Positions 53,220 to 64,000 of a stretch of 64,000 nt of DNA are shown piece by piece. The translations under genes were made by a program, and so were the position numbers. Each line of letters begins with the position of its first letter. Position 1 is the first letter of the stretch. The notes under the pieces were generated by a model. That model was not told the origin of the DNA. It ran no database searches and saw only the letters and a list, made by a program, of their open reading frames with translations. The stretch is taken from NCBI RefSeq assembly GCF_902635505.1, contig NC_045430.1, positions 2,172,677 through 2,236,676 of the forward strand, written 5' to 3'. The DNA comes from Sarcophilus harrisii. Lineage: Eukaryota; Chordata; Mammalia; Dasyuromorphia; Dasyuridae.

Positions 53220-54530
53220 AGCATGAGCAAGAAGAGCAATTGGGACCAACAAGGGAATAAGCCTAGTCTTCGGGGAAGGAGAGGGTCTAGAATAAATGGA
53301 TACGAGAGGAGAGGAAGAAAGCGGTGAGAAATGGCAGAAGGATGGCGAAAAGCAGCGGTTCTGGATCTGGGTGATCGGTAATCATGATCCCTCTTTCAAA
53401 GGATGCCTGGGTCTTCCCGGGGGGTCGCTGGAGTAGGATGGCTGAGGGGTATCCAGATCAGGGACTTCTGAGGAAACAGGGACGTTTACCTGGGTCTTGT
53501 GTGTCCAAGCAGGTTTCCTTCTTAATTGCTGGGGAGTGGAAAGAAGAGCGTTGAAAAGGATCTTTCCATTTGGGAATAAGTGGGAGTGCCTTTGCCGATC
53601 TGTTTCATGTCGGAGTCACTAGGTTGGCAGAGGTGATTAGTGATTCCTGACTTGACCCAGGTGAGATTGAATTAACATGCTCCTGGAGGGTAGCTCATTT
53701 ATTTCAGCTGGGCAGCCAGTGGAGCAGTGCCCGTGTCATGGAGGATGTCCAGCCTTAGAAAGGGTCTCCCATAAAGGTTCAAAAGAGCCAAGTTTAACAT
53801 CTGTTCAGGGGCTACCCCATGCAGAAAAGTCAGAGGGTAGGAGTTGGGCCCAGTCTTGTTTATATTCTTGCCTCATTTTGGGTTAGGGGTTGTTTGGCCT
53901 TCTGGACCTTTTCTGGGACAAAATCTAACTAGGAATCCTCCCCGAGGAAGAGCCATGCCTTTAGATAGGTTGGAAGAAGAGAAGGGGCAAAGTTAGCCTT
54001 AGCACAGGCTGCCCAGGGTAGGCAGACATGTTTCAAGGTTTTAGGGGAAAAGTGCCATCAAAGAGGGATTTAACTAAATTGGAGAGGATAGCTGTGGTTC
54101 TGGATGGGGCAAGGGATGTAGGCCCAAATGTGAGGATATGGCTGAGGTAAGTTACAGACCGCGATGGGCCCTGAATTTTGGAAGGAGAACCATATCTGGC
54201 AAGGTGATTTAGGATCCCTGCTGATGCCAGAAGGCCTGTTTCTCCCACAAGAGGTACACACCACGAAGCTATTAACATATTGTGTGAGAATTCCCTGTCT
54301 AGAGGGGAGGTCACTGGACCACTGCTTGGTCAAAAAAATTGGGACTATCTCTAAAACCCTGGAAAGGGTGGTCCGGGTATATTGAACCAGCAGGGGACCA
54401 TTAGGGGAATACCATTCAAAAGCAAAGAAACTAGCAAGTATAGTTCTTCTGGTACAGAGAAGAAAGCATCTTTGAACAAGCTTTAAAATCCTAGGGCAAC
54501 ACTTGGAAGTAAGTTAAAGGCAGGCGCTAA
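53220..54530 (-). mobile_element. ERV pol fragment (gammaretrovirus-like reverse transcriptase)
   Basis: A fossil on the minus strand. About 54033-54314 reads as the end of the palm and the connection part of a gammaretroviral-type reverse transcriptase, with YLSHILTFGPTSLAPSRTTA and an LNHLARYGSPSKIQG segment. Sequence to about 53.2 kb may be further pol. No LTR is recognised. The element is broken and incomplete, and lies about 1 kb upstream of the gene 3 promoter. Confidence 0.6.
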
Positions 54531-54532
54531 TT

Positions 54533-54830
54533 TTTAATAGCTTTTTATTTTCAAAATATATGCAAAGTTTTCAACATTCACCCTTGCAAAGCCTTATGTT
54601 CAAAATTTTTCTCCCTCCTTCCCCACCTCTCCCCTCTCCTAGACAAGTTTAAATAAGTTAAAAATGTGCCATTCTTCTGTACGCATTTCCACAATGATCA
54701 TGCTACACAAAAAATCAGAAAAAACAAAAAGCAAGCAAACAACAAAGTAAAAATATTAATGTTGTGATATACTTTCTGTCCCCATCTCTCCATCACAAGC
54801 TTGTTAGAATTGGTCTGAATCCAGTGCTAA
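54533..54830 (-). mobile_element. L1 3' UTR fragment
   Basis: TTTTTATTTTCAAAATATATG and ATTCACCCTTGCAAAG, the reverse of the common L1 3' end also seen at 20738. Confidence 0.8.
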
Positions 54831-54869
54831 ATTTTGAAGCATCTCTTGCATCTTAGAAAAAGCCTTATA

Positions 54870-55245
54870 CACTGCAATAACCAGACTATATGATGATCAA
54901 TTCTGATGGACGTGACTGTCTTCAACAATGAGATGATGCAAACCAATTCCAATTATTCAGTGATAATGAGAGCCATTTACACCCATAGAGAGGACTGTGG
55001 GAGCTCAGTGTGGATCACAACACAGCATTCTCCCTCTGTCTGTTGTTGTTTGCTTGCATTTTCTTTTTCCCAGTTTTTTTTTCCCTTCTTGATCTATTTT
55101 TTCTTGTGCAAGATAATTATATAAAAAATACGTATACATGTAGTGGACTTAACATATATTTTAAGGGAAAGGGATGGGAGGAAGGAGGGGATAATTTGGA
55201 ACAGAAGGTTTTGCAAGGGTCAATGTTGAAAAATTACCCATGCAT
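54870..55245 (+). mobile_element. L1 3' UTR fragment
   Basis: Contains GGACGTGACTGTCTTCAACA, CTTGATCTATTTTTTCTTGT and ends AAAATTACCCATGCATATG. It meets the next L1 tail to tail. Confidence 0.85.
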
Positions 55246-55795
55246 ATGTTTTTTTAAAATTTTTAATAGTTTTTTATTTACAAGTTATATGTATGGACAA
55301 TTTTACAGCATTGACAATTGCCAAACCTTTTGTTCCAATTTCTTTCCCCTCCTTCCTCCCACCCCCTCCCCTAGATGGCAGGATGACCAGTAGATGTTAA
55401 ATATATTAAAGTATAAATTAGATACACAATAAATATACATGACCAAACCGTTATTTTGCTGTACAAAAAGAATCAGACACTGAAATATTGTACAATTAGC
55501 CTATGAAGGAAATCCAAAATGCAGGCAGGTGAAAATATAGGGACTGGGAATTCTATGCAATGGTTCTTAGTCATCTCCCAGAGTTCTTTCGCTGCGTGTA
55601 GCTGGTTCAGTTGATTATTGCTCCATTAGAACTGATTTGGTTCATCTCATTGCTGAAGATGGCCAGGTCCATCAGAATTGATCATCATATAGTATTGTTG
55701 TTGAAGTATATAAGATCATTATATAATTTTGTTGTTACTGTGTTCAATGTTTTCTGGTATTGCTCTCTTCACTCAGCATCAGGAACAAGAGCTTT
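55246..55795 (-). mobile_element. L1 3' UTR fragment
   Basis: Poly(T) then TAGTTTTTTATTTACAAGTT and TGATCATCATATAGTATTG, the reverse of the L1 3' UTR. Tail-to-tail with the preceding copy. Confidence 0.85.
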
Positions 55796-55797
55796 GT

Positions 55798-55975
55798 GTT
55801 TGTTTGTTTGTTCTCCCTTCCTCCATCCTCCTCCTCTTCCTTTTTTCTGTGTTCCTTCCTTTCTTTTTTCTTTCTTCCTTCCTTTCTGTTTTTCCTTCCT
55901 TTTTCTTCCTTCCTTCCTTCTCCTTTCTTTCTTCCCTTCCTCCTTCCTTCCTATTTCTATTTTCTTTCCAAGTCT
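55798..55975. repeat. Pyrimidine-rich (CCTT)n-like tract
   Basis: About 180 bp almost entirely C and T on the plus strand, giving non-coding open frames on both strands. Confidence 0.9.
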
Positions 55976-55979
55976 TATT

Positions 55980-57465
55980 GTACAAAATGACTAAAAATTA
56001 AAGCTTTTACTTGAAAAAACACATGTAATCCATATCTGATTATTTACTGTCTCAAGAAGAGAAGTTAAAAAGTGAGAGAGTTTGGAACTCAACATTTAAA
56101 AAAAAGCAAATGTCAAAAATAATGTTCCCATGTAATTGTGAAATAACCTAAAATATTATTTTAAAAAGATCATTTGTAACTATCAAGAGGCCATCCAGAT
56201 GTTGAGATCAAAAGTCACATTGCAGAGGATTTTCAAATCAACTGAGAGGAAAAGAGGTGGAAGCACTGAATAGATATAAGTTCAGTTAAGAAGAGGCAGC
56301 GAGATTTAAGATTATAAATAGGGTGGATGATAAGGTCTCATGTAGGGATTTTTTGTTTGTGTTTAGGATGTGGGAGATGAGTGTTTTTTAGGAGGCAGGA
56401 ATAGAGCCTGCACTGCAGAGATGAAAAATTAGAGTGAGGATGATAGAGGAGTATTCTTCTGAAAAGGGGGCATGGTATTGAGAATCCACATACAGCTTGG
56501 CCAGAAGAGGGCAGCAACTTCCTGATGAGAGATTGAGGTGAGGCAAAAAGATGGGAGGGGGATCTTGGAATGATGTGAGGTAAGGAAAAGGAAAAAACGG
56601 GGAGGTTTCCTTGAATGATCTCATTTGAGGAAAAAGTTTAAAAAACCTTTTTCATTTATTTAGGAGTTCATGAATATGGAAGTAGGACATGTAGTGGGAA
56701 ACCTAGGATATGATGAGCATCTATCTCAGTTCTGGTGGAATAGAGGCATAGGTAACAGGAAAATGAAGGTATTTGAAAGAATCAACATATTTTGAGAATT
56801 TCCTCATAATATAAATACCAGGAGAGGATTCAGGGGAAAAGGCAAGAAAGAAGAGGCCAGAAAACTTTCAGCCCTACAAATTTTCACCATAAAAAGGACA
56901 GAACATTGCCTCAGAGCAGCAAAAGTTAAACATGGAATAAATCACTTGTCGTCCTCAGACAATTTGAGAAGACTCTAGGAAAGACCCAACCTCCACAGGT
57001 GAAGGTTTGCCCCTGAGTGAAGTGCAAACATCTGTAAGCAGATTGCAGCATCAGCCAATACTAAATCCTGGGAGCAGCCTCAGCCTTAGAACCTTTCATT
57101 TTGCAGTCAGTGGGGATCTGATGATTCAGGAGGAGTAAATTGAAGGACCTTCCTTTTGAGGATCCAAGACAGCCATTGACAGATGATTCCAGCCTATGGC
57201 TGGGGAAAAGCCACACCTGATGAGTACAGTGGCGGGGTGGGACCCTGTTGGTAAATTGCAGGGGAGATTAGATCCTGGTTTCATTTCTGGGACAGAGAAG
57301 CAGATGTCTGCAGACACCAGAGGAATTGAAAAAGCAAGATCATTTGAAAATGATTTTAAAATGGGGTCTTACCCTGGCTTAGGGTGAAGAGGATAGCCTC
57401 AGGTTGGGCTACAAGATTACAGAACACATTTCAACCATACATGTGCCTTTAATTTTTCTAGTATG
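55980..57465. other. Unassigned intergenic sequence
   Basis: No gene or repeat family is recognised with confidence. Part of 57000-57400 could be worn L1 5' sequence. Confidence 0.3.
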
Positions 57466-57469
57466 ACTA

Positions 57470-57700
57470 TTCTAGGCTTGCATGATGTATTTAAAATCAA
57501 AAGATGGCATGACACTCCCACTGGAGTCTCAGGGAAATTTGTTGTTTTCATTTTGAGGGACATCTTTATTTAGAATAATGAAATGTCTGACGGGCTGATC
57601 ACACCAATATGATAAAATGCTCTGCCACAGAGAGGACAAAATAATCCCCATGAACATTTGGGGTAGATTTCTAAGTTTGCATCCATCCTTCAGAAAAAAA
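57470..57700 (-). mobile_element. LINE fragment related to 63.6 kb
   Basis: Shares a CTCTGCCACAGAGAG...CCCCATGAACATTTGGGGTA pattern with CTCTGTCACAGG...CCCTGTGAACATTTGGGATG at 63630-63670. Confidence 0.5.
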
Positions 57701-58149
57701 GAAAAAAGTACTCTTTTGTCTAAAATTTTTGATCAACTTTATTCTTATTGTTTTTGTTTTAATTTAAGAACTTATAATTTTTAAAGATTATATCAATATT
57801 TTCAAATTTGAAGTTCATTTATTCTGACATGTTTGTTTAAAATTCTTTATAAAATTTCCTTCTGTTTCTCTGGAACCACCGTTTAATCTATAGGAAAGAA
57901 ATGAAAAATGGAAATTATTCAGAAACTACTATCGTTCAAGTCATTGAATTATTTCAATTTAATTTCAGCATTAAATTTTGTGTTTAAATATCAAGGTTCG
58001 TTGTTTCCAAACTTAAAAGTCTAACCACCCTTTTCCCCACTTGCCATAAAAACTCTCAAAAGCTTAAGGCCGCCGCTTAGTTCCACAAGTTTTATTTTTG
58101 GAAAGGCATAATTTTCCCCCTCCTCCCCTTTCCCATCCTTTGAATCAAC

Positions 58150-60575
58150 AAAATTAACAAAAAAACCAATCTTTATTTCTGCCATTTCATCATTTTAACA
58201 TTTATATATCCAGGCTGAAAAACCAAAACAAGATTCTGAACAAAAGTCGTGGCCCCAGTGCCAGGGGAAGCATAAATTTAAGTCCAATGGGGGAAGGAAA
58301 AGGGTTGGGGGGATTTTGTGGTCTTTCTGCCTAGAATGAGCGCAAAAAAGTTTCCCCAAGATTTCACAAAAAGACATTCCCAAGTGGGATTATACTATCT
58401 ATTTCCATGGCTCTATATTTCCATTCTTTGCTTTTAAAAAAAATAGTTTTTTTTTTTACTTTAATAACATTGCTTTATATATCATGTTGGGAGATAAAAT
58501 CAGCAAAAGGGAAAAGCCAGGAGGAAAAACCAGAAAGAGAAGGAAAGAAATGTTGTTGATATACAATCTCCAACAATTCCATTGTTCTTTTTTTGATTCA
58601 GATGGCATTTTCTGTCTAAAGTTGTTGGAATTACTTTGGATCACTCAACCACTGAAAATCATGTTTTTCCATAATAGTACATAGCTCCATTTTTCCTAAC
58701 TTTTTATATTTTCACAAAAGGATCGTCTGTTTTTCAAAAGAGCTTTACACCTAAAATAATGACATATAGGGAAGTATGGCTAAGAAGGTTGTTTTCCAAG
58801 CAAACGATTTATTCTTCCAAGAAAGGTAGTCGAAATTCTTCTCCAATATAACCAACTTGGTGGGAAAATAATGACTTTTCCCCGTACAGGTTATTGAACT
58901 CAAAGGATACTTTTGATATCCCTCCCCGAATATTCGTTCACTTAAATTGAGCCCAAAGGAGTCAGGAGGGGTTTGGGATATTTCTTTAAAAGTGTTTCTT
59001 CCTCCCATTCCCCCTTTTCTTTGACACATTTATTTCTCCTTCTTTGGGTGTTCTTCTTTGTGAGTTTGATTCTTTTGTTCTGACATCACAGTCTGCAAGG
59101 AAAGAATGCAGAATTTGGCAGAAATTAAACAAGGTTAGGCAAGAAAAATTGCAAGCAAAGACAGGTTAAAGACATCCAAAAGCCAATGTTACAAATTTTT
59201 TGATTTCAAAAGTCTTTGAAATCTTCAGGGTAGGTTTCCAACCTGGTCCTCCTGATATCTGCCCTGCATTATTACCTTCTTGTTCTTTAGGGAGATTTGG
59301 TTTTCAATCTTGGGAATCAAAGTCCTAGGAAGACCTGTCCAAGATTTTTTACATGGAAAACATTAGGACGATTCATTGTTCTGAAACCATCTCAAACCAA
59401 ACATCATTTCATTCCTCGGCTTCTGCCTCCCTCCTTAACCTAGAAGACTTGAAAAACAGTAGCAGAAAAATCGGTCTAAAACTCAACTTGGTAAGTCCTG
59501 TTCATTGAATTATAAATCACAGTTCCATTAATTTCTTCCCTAAAGTCCATCCAAGCAAAATGTGGTCTACATCTAATAGCCAAGTCCTGCATAGAGCTGG
59601 CTCTGAATCCTTTTTCTATCCTTTGCTGGGCTCCACACTTGGAGAACTTGACCTCCTAACAGGCTCTACAGTGTTAATAATGCAAAGAAATATTCAAACT
59701 GCTTTTATCCAGTAGAAATGCCTCCTGCATCCCTTGTAAATCTCTATTCACTTAGGTCAAATGACTCCCTCTCTAAACATTCATCTTCCCTTGGACTCTC
59801 TATGCCAGATAGGCTACCATCCTGTTTCGTTTTTTGACTGGGGAACTTTAACAGAAGCTTCTTTCCTTTATGTCTCAATTTGTCTATTTTGGATCCTCTA
59901 TATACTTAAACACACACACAAAAAAAAAACCATCTTTTTTGAAAACTGCCTTTTAAGGAAGTTTCATATGTCTTGTTCTTGAGAACCTGGAAAGAATTTG
60001 AAATTATCTAGGGAAACCTTTGGTGGTTTCTATGAGAATCCTCTACTTCTATGATTTTTCTAAGTTACAAATAGGTGACAACAGCTCTCCACAACTCAAA
60101 ATCTAGCTCTTATTAACACCCAATCCTAGAATGCCAATTGAATCCCCTTAATCTCCTTTAATTTTTGACTCAGACTTACCTTTCTGGGGAGTTTGGTTCT
60201 GCTTCTTGGATTGAAAAAACTTCCAAATGTTCTCTTCTACTGTGGTTAAAGTAGTTGTATTGAGGGAGACCAAGCAAGAGGATTATATATAGTCCCTTCT
60301 GCAGGGGGTGGGACTAAATGTCTAGGGACTGAATTCACACCTTTCAATATAGGATTCTTGCTTAATGTTCTAGGTCTTAGAGCAATTAAACATGTGAACA
60401 CAGGGAGTTTTTCCATAGACAAAAAGTAGGTATTTGCATTGGGAGAAAACCCAAGAATATGAGTCGATCTTGTTGTCAGAACCAGGAGAATACATAAATT
60501 TATAGAGTGTTGCCACCTGTCTCGGGAGTTCACACCTGTTCTAACTGCTCACCCTGTGAGTTCACACATTCCTTG
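58150..60575 (-). other. Possible short spliced transcription unit or LTR-driven remnant, unidentified
   Basis: On the minus strand there is a TATA box (CTATATATAAT near 60279-60290) and a GAAAG/GTAAGT donor at about 60180. Acceptor-like CTTTCCTTGCAG lies near 59094, followed by a short frame MSEQKNQTHKEEHPKKEK. AATAAA lies near 58173 with a T/G-rich stretch after it. The promoter part (60241-60573) could instead be an LTR in minus orientation. No protein family is recognised and no long frame exists. Confidence 0.25.
58430..58690 (-). mobile_element. L1 3' UTR fragment
   Basis: T-rich start, then GATGGCATTTTCTGTCTAAA, shared with the L1 piece inside the ERV at 13580. Confidence 0.5.
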
Positions 60576-60817
60576 TTGAGCACTTTATAGTTGACCTTCA
60601 TATTTCTAATGTGGTCAAAACTTCTTTAGTTGTAAAATCTGGCAAAAGTTTAGCCACTTTGCAGAAGCATAGAATGTCTGAGGTGGAAGGGGCCCCTGGG
60701 GCTTCCCTGTGCAATTAGTGCCTGGAAAAGAAGCTGCCACCACGATATCTCTCTCAAGTGGTTCTCTAGCCTTTGTTTGTCAAACTCTAGTGAGGGAACC
60801 TACTGCCTACTAATTTC

Positions 60818-60900
60818 TTTTTTTTTTTAAATATGGTTATCTTTTTATTTTTCAAAATACATGCAAACATAGTTTTCAGCATTCACTCTTGTATGCTTGT
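60818..60900 (-). mobile_element. L1 3' end fragment
   Basis: TTTTTATTTTTCAAAATACA and GTTTTCAGCATTCACTCTTG, a short piece of the common L1 3' end. Confidence 0.7.
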
Positions 60901-61261
60901 ATGACTCACCATGTTGGTCTTCTGATATATTATAACCATGATTATTTCCATGTCTGATATCAGTTCTTGATGTCTCCACTGTTTTATCTGTCAGTGTCCT
61001 GGGAGAACTCAATTCTTTTATTACTTAAGGGACTGAGTTTTGGGGGTCAAGATAAAAAGTGTGAGACCAGAGAAGGGAATGAATAAGAAGTTTGGGATGT
61101 TTTCTATTACTATTGAGTAGAGGTGTGACCTTGCTTTTAGCAGGAAGACATTAGATAGTTAGCCCCTCTTTTTTCATTCCATAGTAGCCCATAGAGGAGA
61201 AGGGCCAAATAATTCACTCAACTCCTCTGGAGAGGAAGGGCACCCATGTTTGAAAGAGTCA

Positions 61262-62089
61262 TATGATGGTACAGAGCTCATTTGAACACTTTTTACTACA
61301 TTTTTGTACATGTGGGTCACTTTTCTATCTTTGGGATACAGACCCAGATCATCGCTGGGTCATAGAATATACACTTTTTTTAAATAGATTGCTGATGCTT
61401 TTAAATAAATGTTACTGATCACTTTGAGGAAAACTCCATTTATTCCTATACTCTCTAGTGTTTTAAATAGTAATGGGTCTTGGATTTTTTCAAATGCCTT
61501 TTCTGCATCTATTGAGATCATCATCTGGTTTTTGTTCGTTTGATTATTGACATCGTCAATTATTTTAATAATTTTCCTAATATTGAACCAGTCCTGCATT
61601 CCTGGTAAAAATCCTACTTGGTCATGGTGTATTATCCTGAGGATGACTTTCTGTAATCCCTTTGCTATTATTTTATTTAAGATTTTTGCATCAATGTTCA
61701 TTAGGGAAATCAGTCTATAATTTTCTTTCTCTGTTTTAACACCATCTGGTTTAAGTATCAGCACCATATCTGTGTGATAAAAGGAATTAGATCTGTTTTT
61801 GCTTTTGCTTGATCTGAGATGAGGATCACTATCCCTGCTTTTTTGTTGTGTTTTTTTTAACTACACCTGAGGCATAATAGATTCTGCTCCAGCCTTTTGC
61901 CTTTACTCTGGATGTATAGCTCTGCTTTAAATGTGTTTCTTATAAACAATATATTGCAGGTTTCTGGCTTTTAATCCAGTCTGCTATCTGCTTCTGTTTT
62001 ATGGGTGAAGTCATCCCATTCACATTCTCGGTTAAAATGACTAATTCTGTATTTCCCACCACCTTATTTACCCCAAGTTATTCCTTTTC
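61262..62089 (-). mobile_element. L1 ORF2 fragments
   Basis: 61360-61767 encodes an L1 reverse-transcriptase segment with [38 protein letters not shown] and [15 protein letters not shown]. 61262-61360 is C-terminal-like, and 61790-62060 resembles the endonuclease region, so the order is rearranged. The copy is broken. Confidence 0.85.
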
Positions 62090-62485
62090 TGTAAAGAGCC
62101 AGAACTCTGGAAAAGTATACTTGAAAGAAGTATACTTGAAACAGGGTGTCAACTCAGAGGAATCGACAAGACAATGGCTATCATATGCTTAGTACTTAAC
62201 ATGGTGATGTAATATTTCTCTAGTTCACACGTATTCAGTATGCTGTAATGATGTAATTGTAATAGGTTATATAAAAACTGGGGACATAAAGGCAGACTGA
62301 AGGCAGACTGCAAGCAGACTACAAGCAGACTGCAAGTAGACTGCTGGAGGAGACTAGGTCAGACCGTGACAGACTGTGTAAGATACAATAAAGACTTTGA
62401 ACTCTATTCTTGTCCTTGAGGTGTCTATCCTTCTGAGACCAAGGCCCTTCCAGAGGACTTCCAGGAAGCCAGCATGAACATTATA
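62090..62485 (+). mobile_element. Solo LTR, class II-like ERV
   Basis: A 396-bp LTR from TGTAAAGAGCC to GAACATTATA. It has a TATA box (62268-62275), AATAAA (62387-62392) and flanking CTTTTC / CTTTGC, a 6-bp target duplication with one mismatch. Between TATA and AATAAA are five 11-bp tandem units. No internal genes are present, so it is a recombination scar. Flank identity suggests moderate age. Confidence 0.75.
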
Positions 62486-62766
62486 CTTTGCTCCTTTGCC
62501 TCCTCCCCAGAATTTTGCTTCTGACTACCACCTCCCTCAAACAGCTTTCCACTTTTATAGTCCCTCTGCTTTCTTATATTTTTCCCCTACTACTTCTGTT
62601 TTTCCTTCTATTAGCCTTTCTTTTCTTCTGGCTCACATGCCCTATGAAACACCTTTGGTTCTCATTTGGTTGAGATGGCTGGCTTCTCTAGAAAAACTGT
62701 CCTCTTTCTTCATTAGTTCATGAGTTGTCCCATTGTTTTTCTACATTTATTATATTTATTTTTCTA

Positions 62767-63000
62767 TTAACATAGTAATCTTACACAACCATTGACATCT
62801 TTGAGAACTTTAATAGCTTTTACATCATGCCGTAGCTGCCGCGAGATTTTGTTCATTACAATTGCTTTTCTTATTTCAAGACAGTAGTTTGTGTCCTTTC
62901 TTCTTGGCTTTGCTTTATTTCCATTTTGTATTATGCCATAATGTTCTACCCAGATTTCTTTACATTTCTCATACTTCTGTAAAATCATATTAAAAATAAA
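62767..63000 (-). other. Unidentified open stretch after a splice-acceptor-like site
   Basis: On the minus strand TGATTTTACAG is followed by about 78 open codons rich in Lys, Asn and Ile (KYEKCKEIWVEHYGI, then KAKPRRKDTNYCLEIRKAI) ending in TAA and an AATAAATATAATAAA run. It may be an exon, a processed-copy remnant or chance. No family is recognised. Confidence 0.25.
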
Positions 63001-63540
63001 TCCCTTAAGTGCAGATCCAACCCTGTGATCCTCCTTCCCTCCCTCAATCAGTAAACTCCAATGGGTCCTTATTACCTCTATTATCAAATATTGAGTCTTC
63101 TATTGGGCATTCTAACCCTTTTATAACCCAGTCCCCTCACACCTTTCCAGTGCTTTTAAACTTACTCCTGACTATAACCTCTCTCCCTCTGATTGACCTC
63201 TTTACTATACCTGTTCCATCCAACAAGACCCTCCACCTCCCAGCTCATTGATTGTCTTTAACTATCCTCCATGTCTTTCCTTTCTTCTCTCTGTCCTCTG
63301 ACTCTCCCAGATTTCTTTAAATCCCAACTAATACCCTATTTTCTACAGAAAGCTTTTCTTAATCCCTCTTAATTCCACCATATATCTGGTGATTAGTTCT
63401 TATTTATTTAATCTGAAGTTTACTTGTATATATTTTTGTCCACTTCCCAAGTAGATTATAAGCTTCTTGAGGATAGGGACGGTCTTTTGCCCCTTTTTGT
63501 CTCTTTAGAGTACTTAGCACAGTGCATGGCACATGGTTGA
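63000..63540 (+). mobile_element. L2 LINE 3' region
   Basis: Ends with the L2-type tail GCTTCTTGAGGATAGGGACG, then AGTACTTAGCACAGTGCATG GCACATGG in order. Confidence 0.7.
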
Positions 63541-63544
63541 TTGG

Positions 63545-64000
63545 GTGGTTGTCGTCCTTTGCTTTCAAATGATGTCACTGTTAAGAGTTGTCTGATTGTG
63601 GTTAATCAGACCAACATGAGTTCAGAATGCTCTGTCACAGGTCACAAATACTCCCTGTGAACATTTGGGATGCCTTTTCTAAGTCTGTGCCACTCCCATT
63701 TCTTCTGAGCTAATTCAATCCTGCTCTGTTCATAGGGCTCATAGAGTACAGCATCTTCTCTGATGAGGGCACGCCATGCTGGGTGTTTTGTGCCAGTATC
63801 TCCCATGTCGTATGATCTGTTTTTAAATTCTTAAGAGAGCCTTTGAAAGTTTCCTTGTATCACTTTTTCTTACTACCTTGTGAGCACTTGCCCTGTGTGG
63901 ATTCTCCATAAAATCATCTTTTTGGCCAACATACATTTGGTATTCAGTGTGGCCAGCCCAACGGACTTGTGCTCTTTGCAGTAGAATTGGAATTCTTGGC
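63545..64000 (-). mobile_element. LINE 3' end (same family as 43.7 kb), runs off the window
   Basis: Starts GTTGTCGTCCTTTGC, the reverse of the GCAAAGGACGACAAC tail. It extends to the window edge. Confidence 0.55.

Noticed and set aside
52666-53221. 126- and 174-codon frames in the GC-rich block upstream of gene 3
   Set aside because: Two overlapping frames are open at once with low-complexity composition, as expected of a CpG-rich region.
55598-56001. Phe/Leu/Ser-rich frames resembling membrane proteins
   Set aside because: Produced by a pyrimidine-rich tract and L1 3' UTR sequence.
61360-61767. Reverse-transcriptase-like frame as a host gene
   Set aside because: It matches L1 ORF2 motifs and is truncated on both sides.

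Overview
The window comes from a mammalian genome, almost certainly a marsupial. The repeats show this: tRNA-derived SINEs beginning GGCAGCTAGGTGG and ending in the CACTTAACCCC box, many L1 3' ends of the type common in opossum and dasyurid genomes, old L2 and MIR copies, and LINE tails ending GGACAAACAA. The host genes are three KRAB zinc-finger (KRAB-ZNF) genes, head to tail on the minus strand.

Gene 1 (about 8.9 to 0.2 kb) has four coding exons: start exon, KRAB-A, KRAB-B and a finger exon. They join in phase into 722 codons with 16 good C2H2 fingers and one degenerate one. Gene 2 (about 41.8 to 29.8 kb) has five coding exons making 1243 codons, with a 34-unit finger array. Gene 3 (about 52.3 to 46.5 kb) has the same five-exon plan making 690 codons, with 11 good fingers, a C-x-C last finger and degenerate fingers at the front. 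All three KRAB-A exons are exactly 127 bp and all three KRAB-B exons exactly 96 bp, with identical phases. Genes 2 and 3 are a recent duplicate pair: promoter, start exons and KRAB exons are nearly the same, while the finger arrays and introns differ. All three should encode nuclear DNA-binding proteins that recruit TRIM28 (KAP1) and repress chromatin, most likely at transposable elements.

Between and inside the genes lie repeats. From 3.8 to 5.2 kb, inside a gene 1 intron, LINE fragments form a large inverted repeat. From 10.0 to 21.1 kb is a repeat-built block: a rearranged gammaretrovirus-like ERV (about 10.5 to 15.8 kb), several L1 3' ends in both orientations, and an LTR split by an L1. 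From 21.1 to 29.8 kb only L2, MIR and a (CT)n tract are recognisable. A hAT-type MITE and GATA-like repeats sit at 42.3 to 42.7 kb, just upstream of gene 2. Upstream of gene 3, 53.2 to 54.5 kb holds an ERV pol fragment, followed by three L1 3' ends. The last 10 kb has no recognised host gene. It holds a solo LTR (62.09 to 62.49 kb), LINE fragments, and an unexplained stretch (58.1 to 60.6 kb) with a TATA box, splice-like signals and a poly(A) signal on the minus strand.

Exon limits were derived by hand from splice signals, reading phase and family knowledge. Repeat family names come from recalled consensus features, with no database search. First-exon 5' ends and transcription starts are not determined.
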